Notes: generated from the sequence alone by a model not told the origin. A DNA stretch of 64,000 nt from Ruegeria marina (GCF_900101475.1 NZ_FMZV01000007.1:1-64000), one strand, 5' to 3'; shown: positions 45,275 through 55,487, counted from the first letter of the stretch. A program made the numbers and translations.

Positions 45275-45841
45275 TCAGACCGGGAATATCACGTTGGTCT
45301 GACCGGTCCCGGACGAGGGGAAATACTCGGTCACCACCTCGCAGGGCTTGTCGTAGCTGTCCCAGCCAAGCGCCCCGTACAGCATGGCGGTATCGTGCAT
45401 CGACCCCTCGCCGCAGCAGAACCGCGCATAATCGCCCAGCATCTTCAGAAAGGTCGCATGATCGCCGCGCTTCCACAACTCCTGCACATGCAGGTCCATC
45501 TGCCGGTTGAACTCGGAACTGCTGGTAAAGGCGCCGTTGTGGGCGGCATAATTCTTGATGGCCCAGATCTTGTGGTTCAGAGAGCCCGAGGCGACCATCA
45601 GCATCTTGCTGTCGCTGGCCTCGACCGAAACCCGGTTCGCCTCTTCCACGATACGGCTCTCGTCATGGTCGCGCACAGTGCGCCAGACCGCGACCGATAC
45701 CACCTTCATCTCGTGTTCCCGGCTCATGAACCGGATCGGCCCCGGTGGACCTGTCCTGCTCGCCGGTGCGATTTGCAATGCCTGCCTCGCGAAACCGCGC
45801 AAGATGGCTGTCCAGTGCGGCAAGCCATGTCGAAAGATCAC
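45275..45841 (-). pseudogene. hpaD: 3' fragment of a class III extradiol dioxygenase (hpaD-like)
   Basis: About 150 residues, from 45727 to the stop, align by eye with the C-terminal half of 3,4-dihydroxyphenylacetate 2,3-dioxygenase: KVVSVAV, ASGSLNHK, EFNRQMD, GEGSMHDTAMLYGALGWD and SSGTGQTNVIFPV. The full enzyme has about 280 residues; the N-terminal half with the iron-binding His residues is missing. The upstream in-frame codons show no family similarity, and no ribosome site precedes the ATG at 45727. It is therefore a deletion remnant and unlikely to be active. Confidence 0.8.
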
Positions 45842-45865
45842 TCACCGCGAATGCTTCAGAGCAAT

Positions 45866-45889
45866 CTTTAATTATCATGTTAATTAAAG
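45866..45889. promoter_or_regulatory. AT-rich inverted repeat, possible MarR/HpaR-type operator
   Basis: CTTTAATTA (45866-45874) and TAATTAAAG (45881-45889) are perfect 9-bp arms around a 6-bp spacer, in a strongly GC-rich genome. A minus-strand ATG at 45878 lies inside it and opens a short frame (MIIKDCSEAF...) that runs out of frame into the hpaD fragment. It looks like the old promoter/operator of the deleted cluster. Confidence 0.45.
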
Positions 45890-46226
45890 CCGGGCCGCAG
45901 TCATTTCTGCGACGCCCCCGGATGCCGGGCAAGCGGGCAAACAGGCCCCGATGGCTGCGACATCATGTTGCAAACTCGTCGCTGCATTGCAGAAAAAATC
46001 GCCGTTAGCGCCCAAAACGGACGCTTTTCACACCATTAAAGACCTAAGGGCATTTGCTTTCGGTGGGCCTCTCCCTTAAAGGTGCGCGCGATAAGGGACG
46101 GTTCACAAAAATGTCGCCTGCGCGGCACCGGAGACATTCAGCGTTTCCGGGTATTTGCCTGAGGGGTCCCATGCACTAACCAGGGCCCGCCACGGGAATC
46201 GGACACGAGAAGAACGTAGCGATCAC
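45890..46226 (+). other. intergenic region upstream of nqrA
   Basis: About 340 bp without a convincing gene. It must hold the nqr promoter, and an imperfect stem ACCTAAGGG / CCCTTAAAGGT lies around 46045-46082. I see no recognisable operator or riboswitch. Confidence 0.35.
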
Positions 46227-47570
46227 ATGCAGAATTTCAGATTGAAAAAGGGATTGGACCTGCCTGTCTCCGGTGCGCCGGAACAGATCATCCACTCCGG
46301 CCCCACCGTCGGCACGGTCGCGGTTCTCGGGCCCGATTACATCGGGCTGAAACCCCGGATGCTGGTGCAGGAGGGGGACGAGGTCCGCCGTGGCACGCCG
46401 CTCTTCTGTCACAAGGACGTGCCCGAGGCGATGATCGTCGCTCCGATGACCGGCCGCGTCGCCGCGATCAACCGGGGTGCGCGCCGGGTGCTGCAAAGCG
46501 TCGTGATCGAGGTGACGGATGCCGCCGATCCGGGGTTGGACTTTGCCTCCATCGGCAATGGCAAGACGCCCGAGGGCCTGACCGAGAAGCTCTGCGCCGC
46601 CGGTCTCTGGACCGCGTTCCGTACCCGGCCCTATTCCAAGATGCCTGCACCTGGCAGCAAGCCGGACGCGATCTTTGTCACCGCGATGGATACCGAGCCG
46701 CTGGCCGCTGACGCCGCCACCGTCATCAATGACGCGGGCAGCGCCTTTGCCACCGGACTGGCGGCGGTCGCGCTGCTGACAGAGGGCAAAACCTGGCTCT
46801 GCCACAAGCCGGGCGATGCGATCCCCGGCGGCGACGCCGCCGGCGTCGAGACCGCCATCTTCGACGGCCCGCACCCCGCAGGTCTGGCCGGGACGCATAT
46901 CCATTTCCTCGACCCCTCCAGCGCCGCAAAAACGGTCTGGACCATCGGCTACCAGGATGTGATCGCCATCGGGCGGCTCTTGGACACCGGCCATATCGAC
47001 CCCTCGGTCGTGATCGCGCTGGCCGGTCCCGCCGCCCGCCAGCCGCGCCTGATCCGCACCGTCATGGGGGCGTCGACCGATACGATGACCGCAGGCGAGA
47101 TTTCGATCGACGCCCCCGTGCGCGTGATCTCGGGCTCGATTCTGACCGGCCGCCACGCCACCGGGCCGTTTGCCTATCTCGGCCGCTTCGCCCGTCAGGT
47201 CGCGTTGATCGAAGAGGACCGCAAGCAGCACACCCTTGGCTGGATACTTCCGATGCCGACGAAATACGCGGTGCAGCCGGTGCTGGGTTCCGCCTTTTCG
47301 CGCAAGCTTTTCAAGTTCACCTCGAACCTGAACGGCGGCCGCCGCGCCATGGTGCCCATCGGCACGTTCGAGCAACTGATGCCGCAGGATTACCTGCCCA
47401 CCCAACTCCTGCGCGCCCTTCTGGTGATGGACACCGACACCGCGCAGGCGCTCGGCGCGCTGGAACTGGACGAGGAAGACCTCGGGCTCGTGGGCTTCGC
47501 CTGCCCGGCCAAATACGAATACGGGCTGGCGCTGCGCGACTGCCTGTCCAAGATCGAGAAGGAGGGCTGA
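46227..47570 (+). CDS. nqrA: Na+-translocating NADH:quinone reductase subunit A
   Basis: A 447-residue peripheral subunit of the six-subunit sodium-pumping respiratory complex; it helps form the quinone site. It begins [18 protein letters not shown], as in other NqrA proteins, which supports the start at 46227 over the upstream in-frame ATG at 46155. The gene leads nqrABCDEF, all on the same strand with gaps or overlaps of at most 13 bp. Confidence 0.95.
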   Translation: MQNFRLKKGLDLPVSGAPEQIIHSGPTVGTVAVLGPDYIGLKPRMLVQEGDEVRRGTPLFCHKDVPEAMIVAPMTGRVAAINRGARRVLQSVVIEVTDAADPGLDFASIGNGKTPEGLTEKLCAAGLWTAFRTRPYSKMPAPGSKPDAIFVTAMDTEPLAADAATVINDAGSAFATGLAAVALLTEGKTWLCHKPGDAIPGGDAAGVETAIFDGPHPAGLAGTHIHFLDPSSAAKTVWTIGYQDVIAIGRLLDTGHIDPSVVIALAGPAARQPRLIRTVMGASTDTMTAGEISIDAPVRVISGSILTGRHATGPFAYLGRFARQVALIEEDRKQHTLGWILPMPTKYAVQPVLGSAFSRKLFKFTSNLNGGRRAMVPIGTFEQLMPQDYLPTQLLRALLVMDTDTAQALGALELDEEDLGLVGFACPAKYEYGLALRDCLSKIEKEG

Positions 47571-47574
47571 GCCC

Positions 47575-48783
47575 ATGGGGTTGCGCAACTTCTTTGACCG
47601 GATCGAGCCGAACTTCACCAAGGGCGGCAAGTACGAGAAACTCTTCCCCGTCTACGAGATGGTGGAAAGCTTTCTCTACACCCCCAAGACGGTGACCACC
47701 GTCGCCCCGCATGCCCGGTCCTATGTCGATATGAAGCGGATCATGACATATGTCGTGATCGCCACCATCCCCTGCATCCTGTGGGGTATGTGGAACACCG
47801 GCTACCAGGCCAATTCCGCCATCGCCATGCTGGGCGCCGAGGCGGCCACCGGCTGGCGGATCGCTATCCTGCAGGCGCTTGGCATTTCGCTGGATGCGGC
47901 CAACCCGCTGGCCAACGTGGCGCACGGGTTCCTCTATTTCCTGCCGATCTACCTGACGACACTGATCGTCGGCGGCATCTGGGAGGTGATTTTTGCCACC
48001 GTGCGGGGTCACGAGGTGAACGAGGGCTTCCTCGTGACCTCGATGCTCTACACCCTGATCCTGCCGGCCAGTGCGCCGTTGTGGCAGGTGGCGCTTGGCA
48101 TCTCCTTTGGCGTGGTGATCGGCAAGGAGGTCTTTGGCGGAACCGGCAAGAACTTCCTCAACCCCGCGCTGGTGGGCCGTGCCTTCCTCTATTTTGCCTA
48201 TCCGGCCGACATGTCCGGCGACAGCATCTGGACCCCGGTCGACGGGTTTTCCGGCGCCACCGCGCTGGCGGTATCGGCGGCGGATGGCTACCAGCAGTTG
48301 GCGGCGAACGGCATCACGTGGATGGACGCCTTCTATGGCACCATCCAGGGCAGTTTCGGCGAGACCTCGACGCTTGCCTGCCTGATTGGCCTTGCCTTCC
48401 TCTTGCTGACTAAGATTGCCAACTGGCGCCTGATCGTCGGGTGCATGGCGGGCATGATCGGCTTCTCGCTGCTGCTCAACCTGATCGGATCGGACAGCAA
48501 CCCGATGTTCGCCATGCCCTGGTACTGGCACCTTGTGCTGGGCGGATATGCCTTCGGCATGGTCTTCATGGTGACCGAGCCGGTCTCGGCCAGCCACACC
48601 AACATCGGCCGCTACATCTATGGCGCGCTGATCGGTGTCATGGTCGTGCTGATCCGCGTGGTCAACCCCGCCTTCCCCGAAGGCATGATGCTTGCCATCC
48701 TCTTCGGCAACGTCTTCGCGCCGCTGATCGACTATTTCGTCGTGCAGGCCAACATCAAACGGAGGGCGCGCCGCCATGTCTGA
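47575..48783 (+). CDS. nqrB: Na+-translocating NADH:quinone reductase subunit B
   Basis: A 402-residue integral membrane subunit with about ten helices. The FMN attachment motif is [10 protein letters not shown], with Thr229 as the predicted covalent flavin site, modified by ApbE. NqrB also binds riboflavin and forms part of the sodium channel. Its stop overlaps the nqrC start by 8 bp. Confidence 0.96.
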   Translation: MGLRNFFDRIEPNFTKGGKYEKLFPVYEMVESFLYTPKTVTTVAPHARSYVDMKRIMTYVVIATIPCILWGMWNTGYQANSAIAMLGAEAATGWRIAILQALGISLDAANPLANVAHGFLYFLPIYLTTLIVGGIWEVIFATVRGHEVNEGFLVTSMLYTLILPASAPLWQVALGISFGVVIGKEVFGGTGKNFLNPALVGRAFLYFAYPADMSGDSIWTPVDGFSGATALAVSAADGYQQLAANGITWMDAFYGTIQGSFGETSTLACLIGLAFLLLTKIANWRLIVGCMAGMIGFSLLLNLIGSDSNPMFAMPWYWHLVLGGYAFGMVFMVTEPVSASHTNIGRYIYGALIGVMVVLIRVVNPAFPEGMMLAILFGNVFAPLIDYFVVQANIKRRARRHV

Positions 48784-49579
48784 GACCCGGAACCAGGGCC
48801 TGATTGCCCGTTTCCTCGCCGCGCCGCCGGATTCGGTGGGCAAGACCATATTCGTGGCGGTGGCCGTTTGCCTGGTCGCCTCGATGATCGTGTCTTCGGC
48901 GGCTGTCGTCCTGCGCCCCGTGCAGGAGGTCAACCGCCAGCGCGACAAGCAGGTGAACGTGTTGCAGGTCGCGGGCATCTACGAACCCGGCATCGACGTG
49001 CAAGAGGCGTTCGCCGCCTTCGAGCCGCATGTGCTCGACCTTTCGACCGGCGCTTTCACCGACTCGATCCCGCTCGACGACTATGACGCGCTGGCCTCCT
49101 CCCGTGACCCCGCCATCGTGCGGGCGCTCGATGAGGATCCCGCCGGTCTCGGCGACCAGGTCTATTTCCAGATGGTCTATCTGCTGCGCGACGAAAGCGG
49201 CGCCATCGACAAGGTGATCCTGCCGGTCGAGGGCTATGGCCTGTGGTCCACCCTCTACGGCTTCGTCGCGCTCGAAGAGAACGGCAACGATATCTTCGGC
49301 CTGCAATTCTACCAGCATGGCGAAACGCCCGGCCTTGGCGCCGAGGTGGACAACCCGCGCTGGAAGGCTCTGTGGAAGGGCAAGAAGCTGTTCGACGAGG
49401 CGGGCGATCTGAAGATCACGGTCGCCAAGACCGTGCCGCCGGCGGGCCCCGAGTTCCATGTCGATGCGCTGGCCGGGGCGACCCTGACCAGCGTCGGCGT
49501 CGACAACCTGGTCCGTTTCTGGATGGGTGAACAGGGCTATGGCCCCTTCCTCGAACGGCTGAAGGCAGGAGAGATCTGA
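48776..49579 (+). CDS. nqrC: Na+-translocating NADH:quinone reductase subunit C
   Basis: A 267-residue subunit with one N-terminal membrane helix (about residues 24-46) and a periplasmic FMN domain. The flavinylation motif reads [13 protein letters not shown] with Thr236 as the acceptor; Ala replaces the usual first Ser of SGAT, which is tolerated because the following Thr is the modified residue. It passes electrons from the NqrD/E cluster to NqrB. Confidence 0.95.
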   Translation: MSETRNQGLIARFLAAPPDSVGKTIFVAVAVCLVASMIVSSAAVVLRPVQEVNRQRDKQVNVLQVAGIYEPGIDVQEAFAAFEPHVLDLSTGAFTDSIPLDDYDALASSRDPAIVRALDEDPAGLGDQVYFQMVYLLRDESGAIDKVILPVEGYGLWSTLYGFVALEENGNDIFGLQFYQHGETPGLGAEVDNPRWKALWKGKKLFDEAGDLKITVAKTVPPAGPEFHVDALAGATLTSVGVDNLVRFWMGEQGYGPFLERLKAGEI

Positions 49580-50232
49580 TGGCCCAGACACGCAAATCGC
49601 TGCTCGTCGATCCGCTGGTCGACAACAACCCGATCACGCTTCAGGTTCTGGGCATCTGCTCGGCGCTGGCGGTCACCACGTCGCTGCAAGTGGCCTTTGT
49701 CATGGCGCTGGCGGTAACTTTCGTGACGGCGTTCTCCTCCTTCTTCATCTCGATGCTGCGTAACCAGATCCCCAGCTCAATCCGGATCATCGTGCAGATG
49801 GTGATCATCGCCAGCCTTGTGATCCTGGTCGACCAGATCCTCAAGGCCTATGCCTTCGAGATCTCCAAGACCCTGTCGGTCTTCGTGGGTCTCATCATCA
49901 CCAACTGCATCGTGATGGGCCGGGCCGAGGCGTTCGCCATGAAGAACCCGCCGGTCGCCTCGTTCATCGACGGGGTGGGCAACGGCGCGGGCTACGGGCT
50001 GATCCTGATGCTGGTCGGCGTGATCCGCGAACTGTTCGGTTCGGGTTCGCTCTTTGGCGTCACCATCCTGCAAACCGTCAACAACGGCGGCTGGTACGTG
50101 CCCAACGGGTTGCTGCTGCTGCCGCCCTCGGCCTTCTTCGTGATCGGTCTGATCATCTGGGCCTTCCGTACCTGGAAGCCCAAGCAGGTCGAGGAACGTG
50201 AATTCAAGATCCAGTCGGTGGAGGCGCACTGA
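49579..50232 (+). CDS. nqrD: Na+-translocating NADH:quinone reductase subunit D
   Basis: A 217-residue membrane subunit with six helices. [16 protein letters not shown] (about residues 108-123) is the signature with the Cys that helps hold the intramembrane Fe cluster shared with NqrE. It overlaps nqrC and nqrE by one base each. Confidence 0.95.
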   Translation: MAQTRKSLLVDPLVDNNPITLQVLGICSALAVTTSLQVAFVMALAVTFVTAFSSFFISMLRNQIPSSIRIIVQMVIIASLVILVDQILKAYAFEISKTLSVFVGLIITNCIVMGRAEAFAMKNPPVASFIDGVGNGAGYGLILMLVGVIRELFGSGSLFGVTILQTVNNGGWYVPNGLLLLPPSAFFVIGLIIWAFRTWKPKQVEEREFKIQSVEAH

Positions 50233-50840
50233 TGGAAGGGCTGATTTCCCTCGCGGTCAAGGCCGTATTCGTCGAGAACCTGGCGCTCAGCTTCTTTCTT
50301 GGCATGTGTACCTTCATCGCGGTCTCGAAAAAGATCTCGACCGCGCTTGGCCTCGGCATCTCGGTCATGGTGGTGCAGGCCATCACCGTGCCCGCCAACA
50401 ACCTGCTGCTGAACACGCTGCTGAAACCCGGCGCGCTGGCCTGGGCGGGGTTCCCCGATGTCGATCTGACCTTCCTTGGCCTGATCTCCTACATCGGAGT
50501 CATCGCGGCGATGGTTCAGATCCTCGAGATGATCCTCGATAAGTATTTCCCGCCGCTTTACAACGCGCTTGGCATCTTCCTGCCGCTGATCACGGTGAAC
50601 TGCGCGATCCTGGGCGGATCGCTGTTCATGGTCGAGCGCGACTACAACTTTGCCGAGGCGGCGACCTATGGCCTCTCTTCGGGCTTCGGCTGGGCGCTGG
50701 CGATCACCGCCATGGCCGGTGTGCGCGAAAAGCTGAAATATTCCGACGTGCCCGACGGGCTTCAGGGTCTTGGCATCACCTTCATCACCGCGGGGCTGAT
50801 GGCCATGGCCTTCATGTCCTTCTCGGGCGTCAAGCTGTAA
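50232..50840 (+). CDS. nqrE: Na+-translocating NADH:quinone reductase subunit E
   Basis: A 202-residue membrane subunit homologous to NqrD, arranged in the opposite orientation. Conserved [18 protein letters not shown] (about residues 17-34) and [15 protein letters not shown] (about residues 113-127) supply the Cys ligands of the intramembrane cluster. Confidence 0.95.
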   Translation: MEGLISLAVKAVFVENLALSFFLGMCTFIAVSKKISTALGLGISVMVVQAITVPANNLLLNTLLKPGALAWAGFPDVDLTFLGLISYIGVIAAMVQILEMILDKYFPPLYNALGIFLPLITVNCAILGGSLFMVERDYNFAEAATYGLSSGFGWALAITAMAGVREKLKYSDVPDGLQGLGITFITAGLMAMAFMSFSGVKL

Positions 50841-50853
50841 GGGGGCGGAACCG

Positions 50854-52074
50854 ATGGAAACCTTTTCGCTGGGCGTCGTCCTCTTTACCCTGATCGTCAT
50901 CGCGCTGGTCAGCATCATCCTGATGGCCCGCTCGCGGCTGGTATCGAGTGGCAACGTGAACATCACCATCAACGGGGAAAAGACAATCTCGGTCCCCGCC
51001 GGCGGCAAGCTGTTGCAGACGCTGGCGGCCGAGAAGCTGTTCGTGCCGTCGGCCTGCGGCGGCGGCGGCACTTGCGCCCAATGCCGGGTCAAGGTGCACT
51101 CGGGCGGTGGCTCGATCCTGCCGACCGAGGAAAGCCACATCACCAAGCGCGAAGCCGCCTGCGGCGACCGGCTCTCCTGCCAGGTCGCGGTCAAGCAGGA
51201 CATGGAAATCGAGGTGCCCGAAGAGGTATTTGGCGTGAAGAAGTGGGAATGTACCGTGCGTTCCAACGATAACGTAGCCACCTTCATCAAGGCGCTGGTG
51301 CTGGAACTGCCCGAGGGCGAGAACGTCAACTTCCGCGCCGGCGGCTACATCCAGATCGAGGCCCCCGCGCATCAGCTGGCCTATACCGATTTCGACATTC
51401 AGGAGGAATACCGCGAGGACTGGGACAAGTTCAACCTGTGGCAATACAAGTCCACCGTGACCGCCCCGATCGAACGCGCCTATTCGATGGCCAACTACCC
51501 CGAAGAAAGGGGCATCATCATGCTCAACGTCCGCGTGGCCTCGCCGCCGCCGGGCTCTGAAGGCATCCCGGCCGGACAGATGTCGTCCTACATCTTCAAC
51601 CTGAAACCGGGCGACAAGGTCACCATCTCGGGTCCGTTCGGCGAATTCTTCGCCCGCGACACCGACAAGGAGATGGTGTTCATCGGGGGCGGCGCTGGCA
51701 TGGCGCCGATGCGCAGCCATATCTTCGACCAGCTCAAGCGCTTGAAATCCAAGCGCAAGATCAGCTTCTGGTACGGCGCACGCTCGCGCAAGGAGATGTT
51801 CTTTGTCGAGGATTTCGACGAACTGGCAGCCGAGAACGAGAATTTCGAATGGCACGTCGCGCTCAGCGATCCGCAGCCCGGCGACGACTGGACCGGCTAT
51901 ACCGGCTTCATCCACAACGTCCTGTTCGAGGAATATCTCAAGAACCACCCCGCGCCTGAAGATTGCGAGTTCTACATGTGCGGCCCGCCGATCATGAACC
52001 AGTCGGTAATCAAGATGCTGCTCGACCTCGGCGTCGACCGCGAAGATATCATGCTGGACGATTTCGGCGGATAA
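50854..52074 (+). CDS. nqrF: Na+-translocating NADH:quinone reductase subunit F
   Basis: A 406-residue NADH-oxidising subunit: an N-terminal membrane helix, a 2Fe-2S ferredoxin domain ([14 protein letters not shown], then [10 protein letters not shown]), then FAD- and NAD-binding domains ([23 protein letters not shown]). It is the electron entry point. Two palindromes follow its stop codon and separate it from the convergent CBS gene. Confidence 0.96.
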   Translation: METFSLGVVLFTLIVIALVSIILMARSRLVSSGNVNITINGEKTISVPAGGKLLQTLAAEKLFVPSACGGGGTCAQCRVKVHSGGGSILPTEESHITKREAACGDRLSCQVAVKQDMEIEVPEEVFGVKKWECTVRSNDNVATFIKALVLELPEGENVNFRAGGYIQIEAPAHQLAYTDFDIQEEYREDWDKFNLWQYKSTVTAPIERAYSMANYPEERGIIMLNVRVASPPPGSEGIPAGQMSSYIFNLKPGDKVTISGPFGEFFARDTDKEMVFIGGGAGMAPMRSHIFDQLKRLKSKRKISFWYGARSRKEMFFVEDFDELAAENENFEWHVALSDPQPGDDWTGYTGFIHNVLFEEYLKNHPAPEDCEFYMCGPPIMNQSVIKMLLDLGVDREDIMLDDFGG

Positions 52075-52080
52075 AGAGAA

Positions 52081-52133
52081 ACCCGAGATTATTCGTCGAA
52101 TAATCTCGGGTCCGAAAATTCGACGAATTTTCG
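52081..52133. terminator. two tandem TTCGNCGAA-core palindromes after nqrF
   Basis: The first has perfect 15-bp arms (52081-52095 and 52097-52111) around a single T. The second has perfect 10-bp arms (52113-52122 and 52124-52133) around a single A. Both carry TTCGNCGAA at the centre, like 25856-25876. They lie between the convergent nqrF and CBS genes, 6 bp after the nqrF stop, and probably terminate in both directions. Confidence 0.7.
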
Positions 52134-52143
52134 CCCACGCGAC

Positions 52144-52668
52144 TTACCCGACGATCATCTGCTTCATCCGCAGGGCCTCGTATTCCAGCTCGCGCAGGCG
52201 GAAATTCACCACGTCGCCAATGGTGATCATGCCACACAGGTTGCCGTCCTGAATCACCGGCATGTGGCGGAACCGGCCCTCGTTCATTCTCGTCAGCACA
52301 TCTGTCAGCGTTTGTTCCGGCGTACAGGTGTGCACGGTTTTCGTCATCAGCGCCTCAACCTGCTGCGGCAGGGTCTGACCCGGTGTTTCCGCCATGCGCC
52401 GCACGATGTCACGCTCGGACAGGATGCCTTGCAGCGCGCCGTTCTGGTCCGTCACCACCACGGCGCCGATGCGCCGTTCCTTCAGCACGCCCACGACATG
52501 CCCGATGGTGTCGCTGGGCCGGACCGAGAATATCGCGTCGCCCTTGCCCTCCAGCAGCTTGGCCACAGTTGATTGCGAATGCGCCAGGTTCGAGTCGACC
52601 GTCTGGCTGTAGGTTGTCGTGTCGGTCTTGTCGCCCCGGGTCGGCGGCTGATATGAGGTGGGTGCCAT
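52144..52668 (-). CDS. CBS-domain pair protein
   Basis: A 174-residue protein made of two CBS domains (about residues 40-95 and 105-160; GAVVVTDQNGALQGILSERD and HMPVIQDGNLCGMITIGD). Stand-alone CBS pairs bind adenine nucleotides and sense energy state. It lies antisense between nqrF and the nqr maturation genes apbE and nqrM. This position suggests, but does not prove, a link to respiratory control. Confidence 0.88.
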   Translation of the reverse strand: MAPTSYQPPTRGDKTDTTTYSQTVDSNLAHSQSTVAKLLEGKGDAIFSVRPSDTIGHVVGVLKERRIGAVVVTDQNGALQGILSERDIVRRMAETPGQTLPQQVEALMTKTVHTCTPEQTLTDVLTRMNEGRFRHMPVIQDGNLCGMITIGDVVNFRLRELEYEALRMKQMIVG

Positions 52669-52773
52669 GCGCGGGTCTCCTCCTGTCCTGCTGCGGGTTC
52701 ACCTCCATCTTACCCCGGCAGACCGATCCGGGAAGGCCCCAAATGCTCTGGCCCGAAAATCGGCAAGACCGCG

Positions 52774-52962
52774 ATGATCGACACCCTGTACCTGACCCCG
52801 TTTTCCGCCGCGCTGATCTTCTTTGTGGTGGTGGTTTGCGGCCACGGCTATCGCAAGACATGGAAGGCTGACCCCCCCGCGCCCCGCCTGCGGCTCTGGC
52901 TCTACGGGGTTCCGGCGGGTATCGGCCTGTTGCTGCTCGCCTTCCTGCCGCTGCGACCCTGA
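52774..52962 (+). CDS. small two-helix membrane protein
   Basis: A 62-residue protein: helix 1 about residues 8-24 (FSAALIFFVVVVCGHGY), a basic/proline loop, then helix 2 about residues 44-58. It lies 62 bp before apbE on the same strand and in the gap between the nqr genes and the maturation genes. No family recognised; it could be an Nqr-associated small protein. Confidence 0.5.
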   Translation: MIDTLYLTPFSAALIFFVVVVCGHGYRKTWKADPPAPRLRLWLYGVPAGIGLLLLAFLPLRP

Positions 52963-53024
52963 GGCGTTTGACACCGCTCCGCCGCTGGCCTATGCCGCAG
53001 CTGCGAAATCGCCGAGGTTTACCG

Positions 53025-54050
53025 ATGCTCCGCTGGCTTGCCCTCTCTGCCACTCTCCTGCTCTCCGCCTGTCTCTTCGACGAAGAACCGGTCGTCGTGA
53101 AACTCTCGGGCGACACGATGGGTACCACCTATCACGTCACAGCCATCGGCCCCGGCCTGGACGAGGCGATGCTTGCGGCTGCGGTCACCGAGACGCTGAC
53201 TGCCGTGAATGGCAAGATGTCGAACTGGGATCCCAATTCCGAGGTCTCGACCTTTTCGGCGAGTAAGCAGACCGCGCCGATGCCGGTGTCGGGGGATTTC
53301 GTCACCGTGATGACCGCCGCCAACGAGGTGCACGAGAAATCGGGTGGCAAGTTCGACGTGACACTCGGCCCGCTGATCGAGCTCTGGGGCTTTGGCCCGC
53401 GCAAACCCGAAGATCCGATTCCCGCTGACGATGCGATCGCCACCGCCCTGCAAGGCGTCGGGCAGACCCGTCGGCTGACGCTGGATGCCGGGGCCGGGAC
53501 CATCACAAAGACCCGTCCGGAGACGGGGATCAACCTCAGCGCCATCGCCAAGGGCTTCGGCGTCGACGCCGTGGCGCGCACGCTCGCGGATCTGGGTGCG
53601 GAAAGCTACCTGGTCGAAATCGGCGGCGATCTCGTCACCAAAGGGCAGAACGACAAGGGCGAGGCCTGGCGCATCGGCATCGAACGCCCCGATCAGGGCG
53701 CCCAGAGCGTTCAGCTGGTGGTGCCTGTCAGCGATCACGGCATGGCGACCTCGGGCGATTACCGCAATTACTTCGAACACGAAGGTCGCCGTTATTCGCA
53801 TATCCTCGACCCGGTCACCGGCCGCCCGGTAACCCACCGCACCACTTCGGTCACCGTGATCGCCGACACTGCCATGATGGCCGATGCCTGGGCCACCGCC
53901 ATGCTGGTGCTGGGCCTCGACGAGGGTTTGAAGATTGCTGAAGCCAATGAACTCGCCGTGTATTTCATCGAAAGGGATGTGCAAGGCGGCGAAGATGCCT
54001 ATATGACGGCACAGAGCAGCGCTTTTGCCGACCTGCTCAACGCTGACTGA
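53025..54050 (+). CDS. apbE: FAD:protein FMN transferase
   Basis: A 341-residue lipoprotein-type flavin transferase with signal and lipobox MLRWLALSATLLLSAC. Conserved MGTTYHVT, NLSAIAKGFGVDAVA, GGDL and HILDPVTGRPV segments bind FAD and Mg. It attaches FMN to Thr of NqrB and NqrC on the periplasmic side. The start at 53025 follows GAGG; an in-frame ATG at 52992 is an alternative. nqrM follows 20 bp later. Confidence 0.94.
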   Translation: MLRWLALSATLLLSACLFDEEPVVVKLSGDTMGTTYHVTAIGPGLDEAMLAAAVTETLTAVNGKMSNWDPNSEVSTFSASKQTAPMPVSGDFVTVMTAANEVHEKSGGKFDVTLGPLIELWGFGPRKPEDPIPADDAIATALQGVGQTRRLTLDAGAGTITKTRPETGINLSAIAKGFGVDAVARTLADLGAESYLVEIGGDLVTKGQNDKGEAWRIGIERPDQGAQSVQLVVPVSDHGMATSGDYRNYFEHEGRRYSHILDPVTGRPVTHRTTSVTVIADTAMMADAWATAMLVLGLDEGLKIAEANELAVYFIERDVQGGEDAYMTAQSSAFADLLNAD

Positions 54051-54070
54051 CCCTGGACAGGACACCCGAG

Positions 54071-54307
54071 ATGACAACATTTCTGCTGGCCTTTTTCGTG
54101 CTGATGATCGTGATGCTGGGCATGTCCCTTGGCGTCATCCTGATGGGCAAGCGGATCAAGGGGAGCTGCGGTGGCCTGAACGCCATATCCGGGGCCGACC
54201 GTTGCGTTGTCTGCTCCAAGGAGATCGACCCCGACAGCCCGCTGCGCGATCGTCTGCAATGCCCGCGTGCCCGCAAGGTGGCGGCCGACATGGAACGCTC
54301 CGGGTAA
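54071..54307 (+). CDS. nqrM: Na+-NQR maturation protein NqrM
   Basis: A 78-residue protein with one N-terminal membrane helix (about residues 4-25) and a Cys-rich tail (GSCGGLNAI, RCVVCSKEID, LQCPRARK). This matches NqrM (DUF539), which is needed to assemble the Fe centre held by NqrD and NqrE. It is the last gene of the nqr maturation pair. Confidence 0.92.
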   Translation: MTTFLLAFFVLMIVMLGMSLGVILMGKRIKGSCGGLNAISGADRCVVCSKEIDPDSPLRDRLQCPRARKVAADMERSG

Positions 54308-54311
54308 CGTC

Positions 54312-55487
54312 TCAGTCCCGGACCAGAAATCCCGACGAAATATTCGTGACCATCCGGATCGCCTGGGTGCGGTTGGCGCAGTTCGACTTCAGCAAGATGG
54401 ATTTCACCTGAGCGTTGACCGTATCCAGTGAACGGCCACGCTCTTGGGCGATCTGCTTGTTGGTCTTGCCTTCGGCCATAAGTTCCAGCACGGCGCATTC
54501 CGCGTTGCTCAGGTCGAAGAGCGAGGCTATCGTGGGCAACTCAAGCCGATAGCGGCGGCTGGTATCCGTGCTCATCAACAGATACCCGGCCACCGGCCCC
54601 TCTCCCAGTTCGCGGTTCTTGTGCAAGGGAGATATGTCGATGCACAGGGCACCGGTGGCCGCAGGGCCGCCTGAATGATCGACCTCCAATGCCTCCTTTC
54701 GGGGACGCGCCCCAAACCGCCCGTGTCCTTCGACCCCGGTCATCAGCGCCCGTGCCCGGCCCAGATCGCTGTCCTGACGGAACGAAAGCCGCCCGCGCGG
54801 ATCCTTGCGGAACACGCCTGCCTCTTCGGTTTGTCGCCGGAACTCCTCGTTGCCCATAATCACGTTCATACGGTCGTCGAGAACACAGAACCCCACGTCC
54901 AGCTTGTCGAGCGCTTCAACGATTGTACCGTGCCGCCGCTGCATGGCCTGAATGGGCCGTCCGATGCTCAGGGCCTTGGCTATATGCGGCAGCAGCCGGG
55001 ATGCCTTGGCCAGACGCATCGGCAGGTCATTGGCGGCATCCGCTCCGAACTGCATGGAAAACCGGTCATGAAACAGCTGATCCTTGTTGAGCAGCGCGCC
55101 GCACCGGTAGCGAATGCCATATTGCATCATGGTTTTCTGATTGGGGCGTGCCAGCAATTCGGCTTCCGTCGCGGCCAGAACGGAATCCGGGATCAGCTGG
55201 ATCTCGTCCGTCGCCTTGGAATGGCGGGCAAATATCGCCTGGTTGGCGATTTCCAGATCTTTGTGCAGCAACAGGTAGCCACGCACCAGGTCGGCATCGT
55301 AGGTGTCGCTGAAATGAGAGGCCAGCAGATGCGGCTTGTCATCGGGTGTTCCCACCTCGAAGATCATGGCACCCATCGCGCCGACATAATGCGCGATCTC
55401 GGTCAACAGAGCGGGCCACTTTCCCGGATCCAACGCAGCGTCGTAAATGGAAACTACTATCTGGTCGTGCCGGTCAGTTGTGGACAT
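54312..55487 (-). CDS. LuxR-family transcriptional regulator
   Basis: A 391-residue protein with a C-terminal LuxR helix-turn-helix (LSNAECAVLELMAEGKTNKQ, about residues 330-349, to SILLKSNCANRTQAI). A PAS-like sensing region with DKLDVGFCVLDDRMNVIMGNEEF (seen around residue 215) lies in the middle. The N-terminal 160 residues are unassigned. There is no acyl-homoserine-lactone domain, so it is not a classic quorum sensor. It is convergent with nqrM, 5 bp apart. Targets unknown. Confidence 0.82.
   Translation of the reverse strand: MSTTDRHDQIVVSIYDAALDPGKWPALLTEIAHYVGAMGAMIFEVGTPDDKPHLLASHFSDTYDADLVRGYLLLHKDLEIANQAIFARHSKATDEIQLIPDSVLAATEAELLARPNQKTMMQYGIRYRCGALLNKDQLFHDRFSMQFGADAANDLPMRLAKASRLLPHIAKALSIGRPIQAMQRRHGTIVEALDKLDVGFCVLDDRMNVIMGNEEFRRQTEEAGVFRKDPRGRLSFRQDSDLGRARALMTGVEGHGRFGARPRKEALEVDHSGGPAATGALCIDISPLHKNRELGEGPVAGYLLMSTDTSRRYRLELPTIASLFDLSNAECAVLELMAEGKTNKQIAQERGRSLDTVNAQVKSILLKSNCANRTQAIRMVTNISSGFLVRD

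Noticed and set aside
47317-48978. 553-codon minus-strand frame
   Set aside because: Antisense to nqrA, nqrB and nqrC; shadow composition.
54325-54345. ACGAAATATTCGT palindrome near the end of the LuxR gene
   Set aside because: It lies within coding sequence and lacks the TTCGNCGAA core order of the intergenic family.
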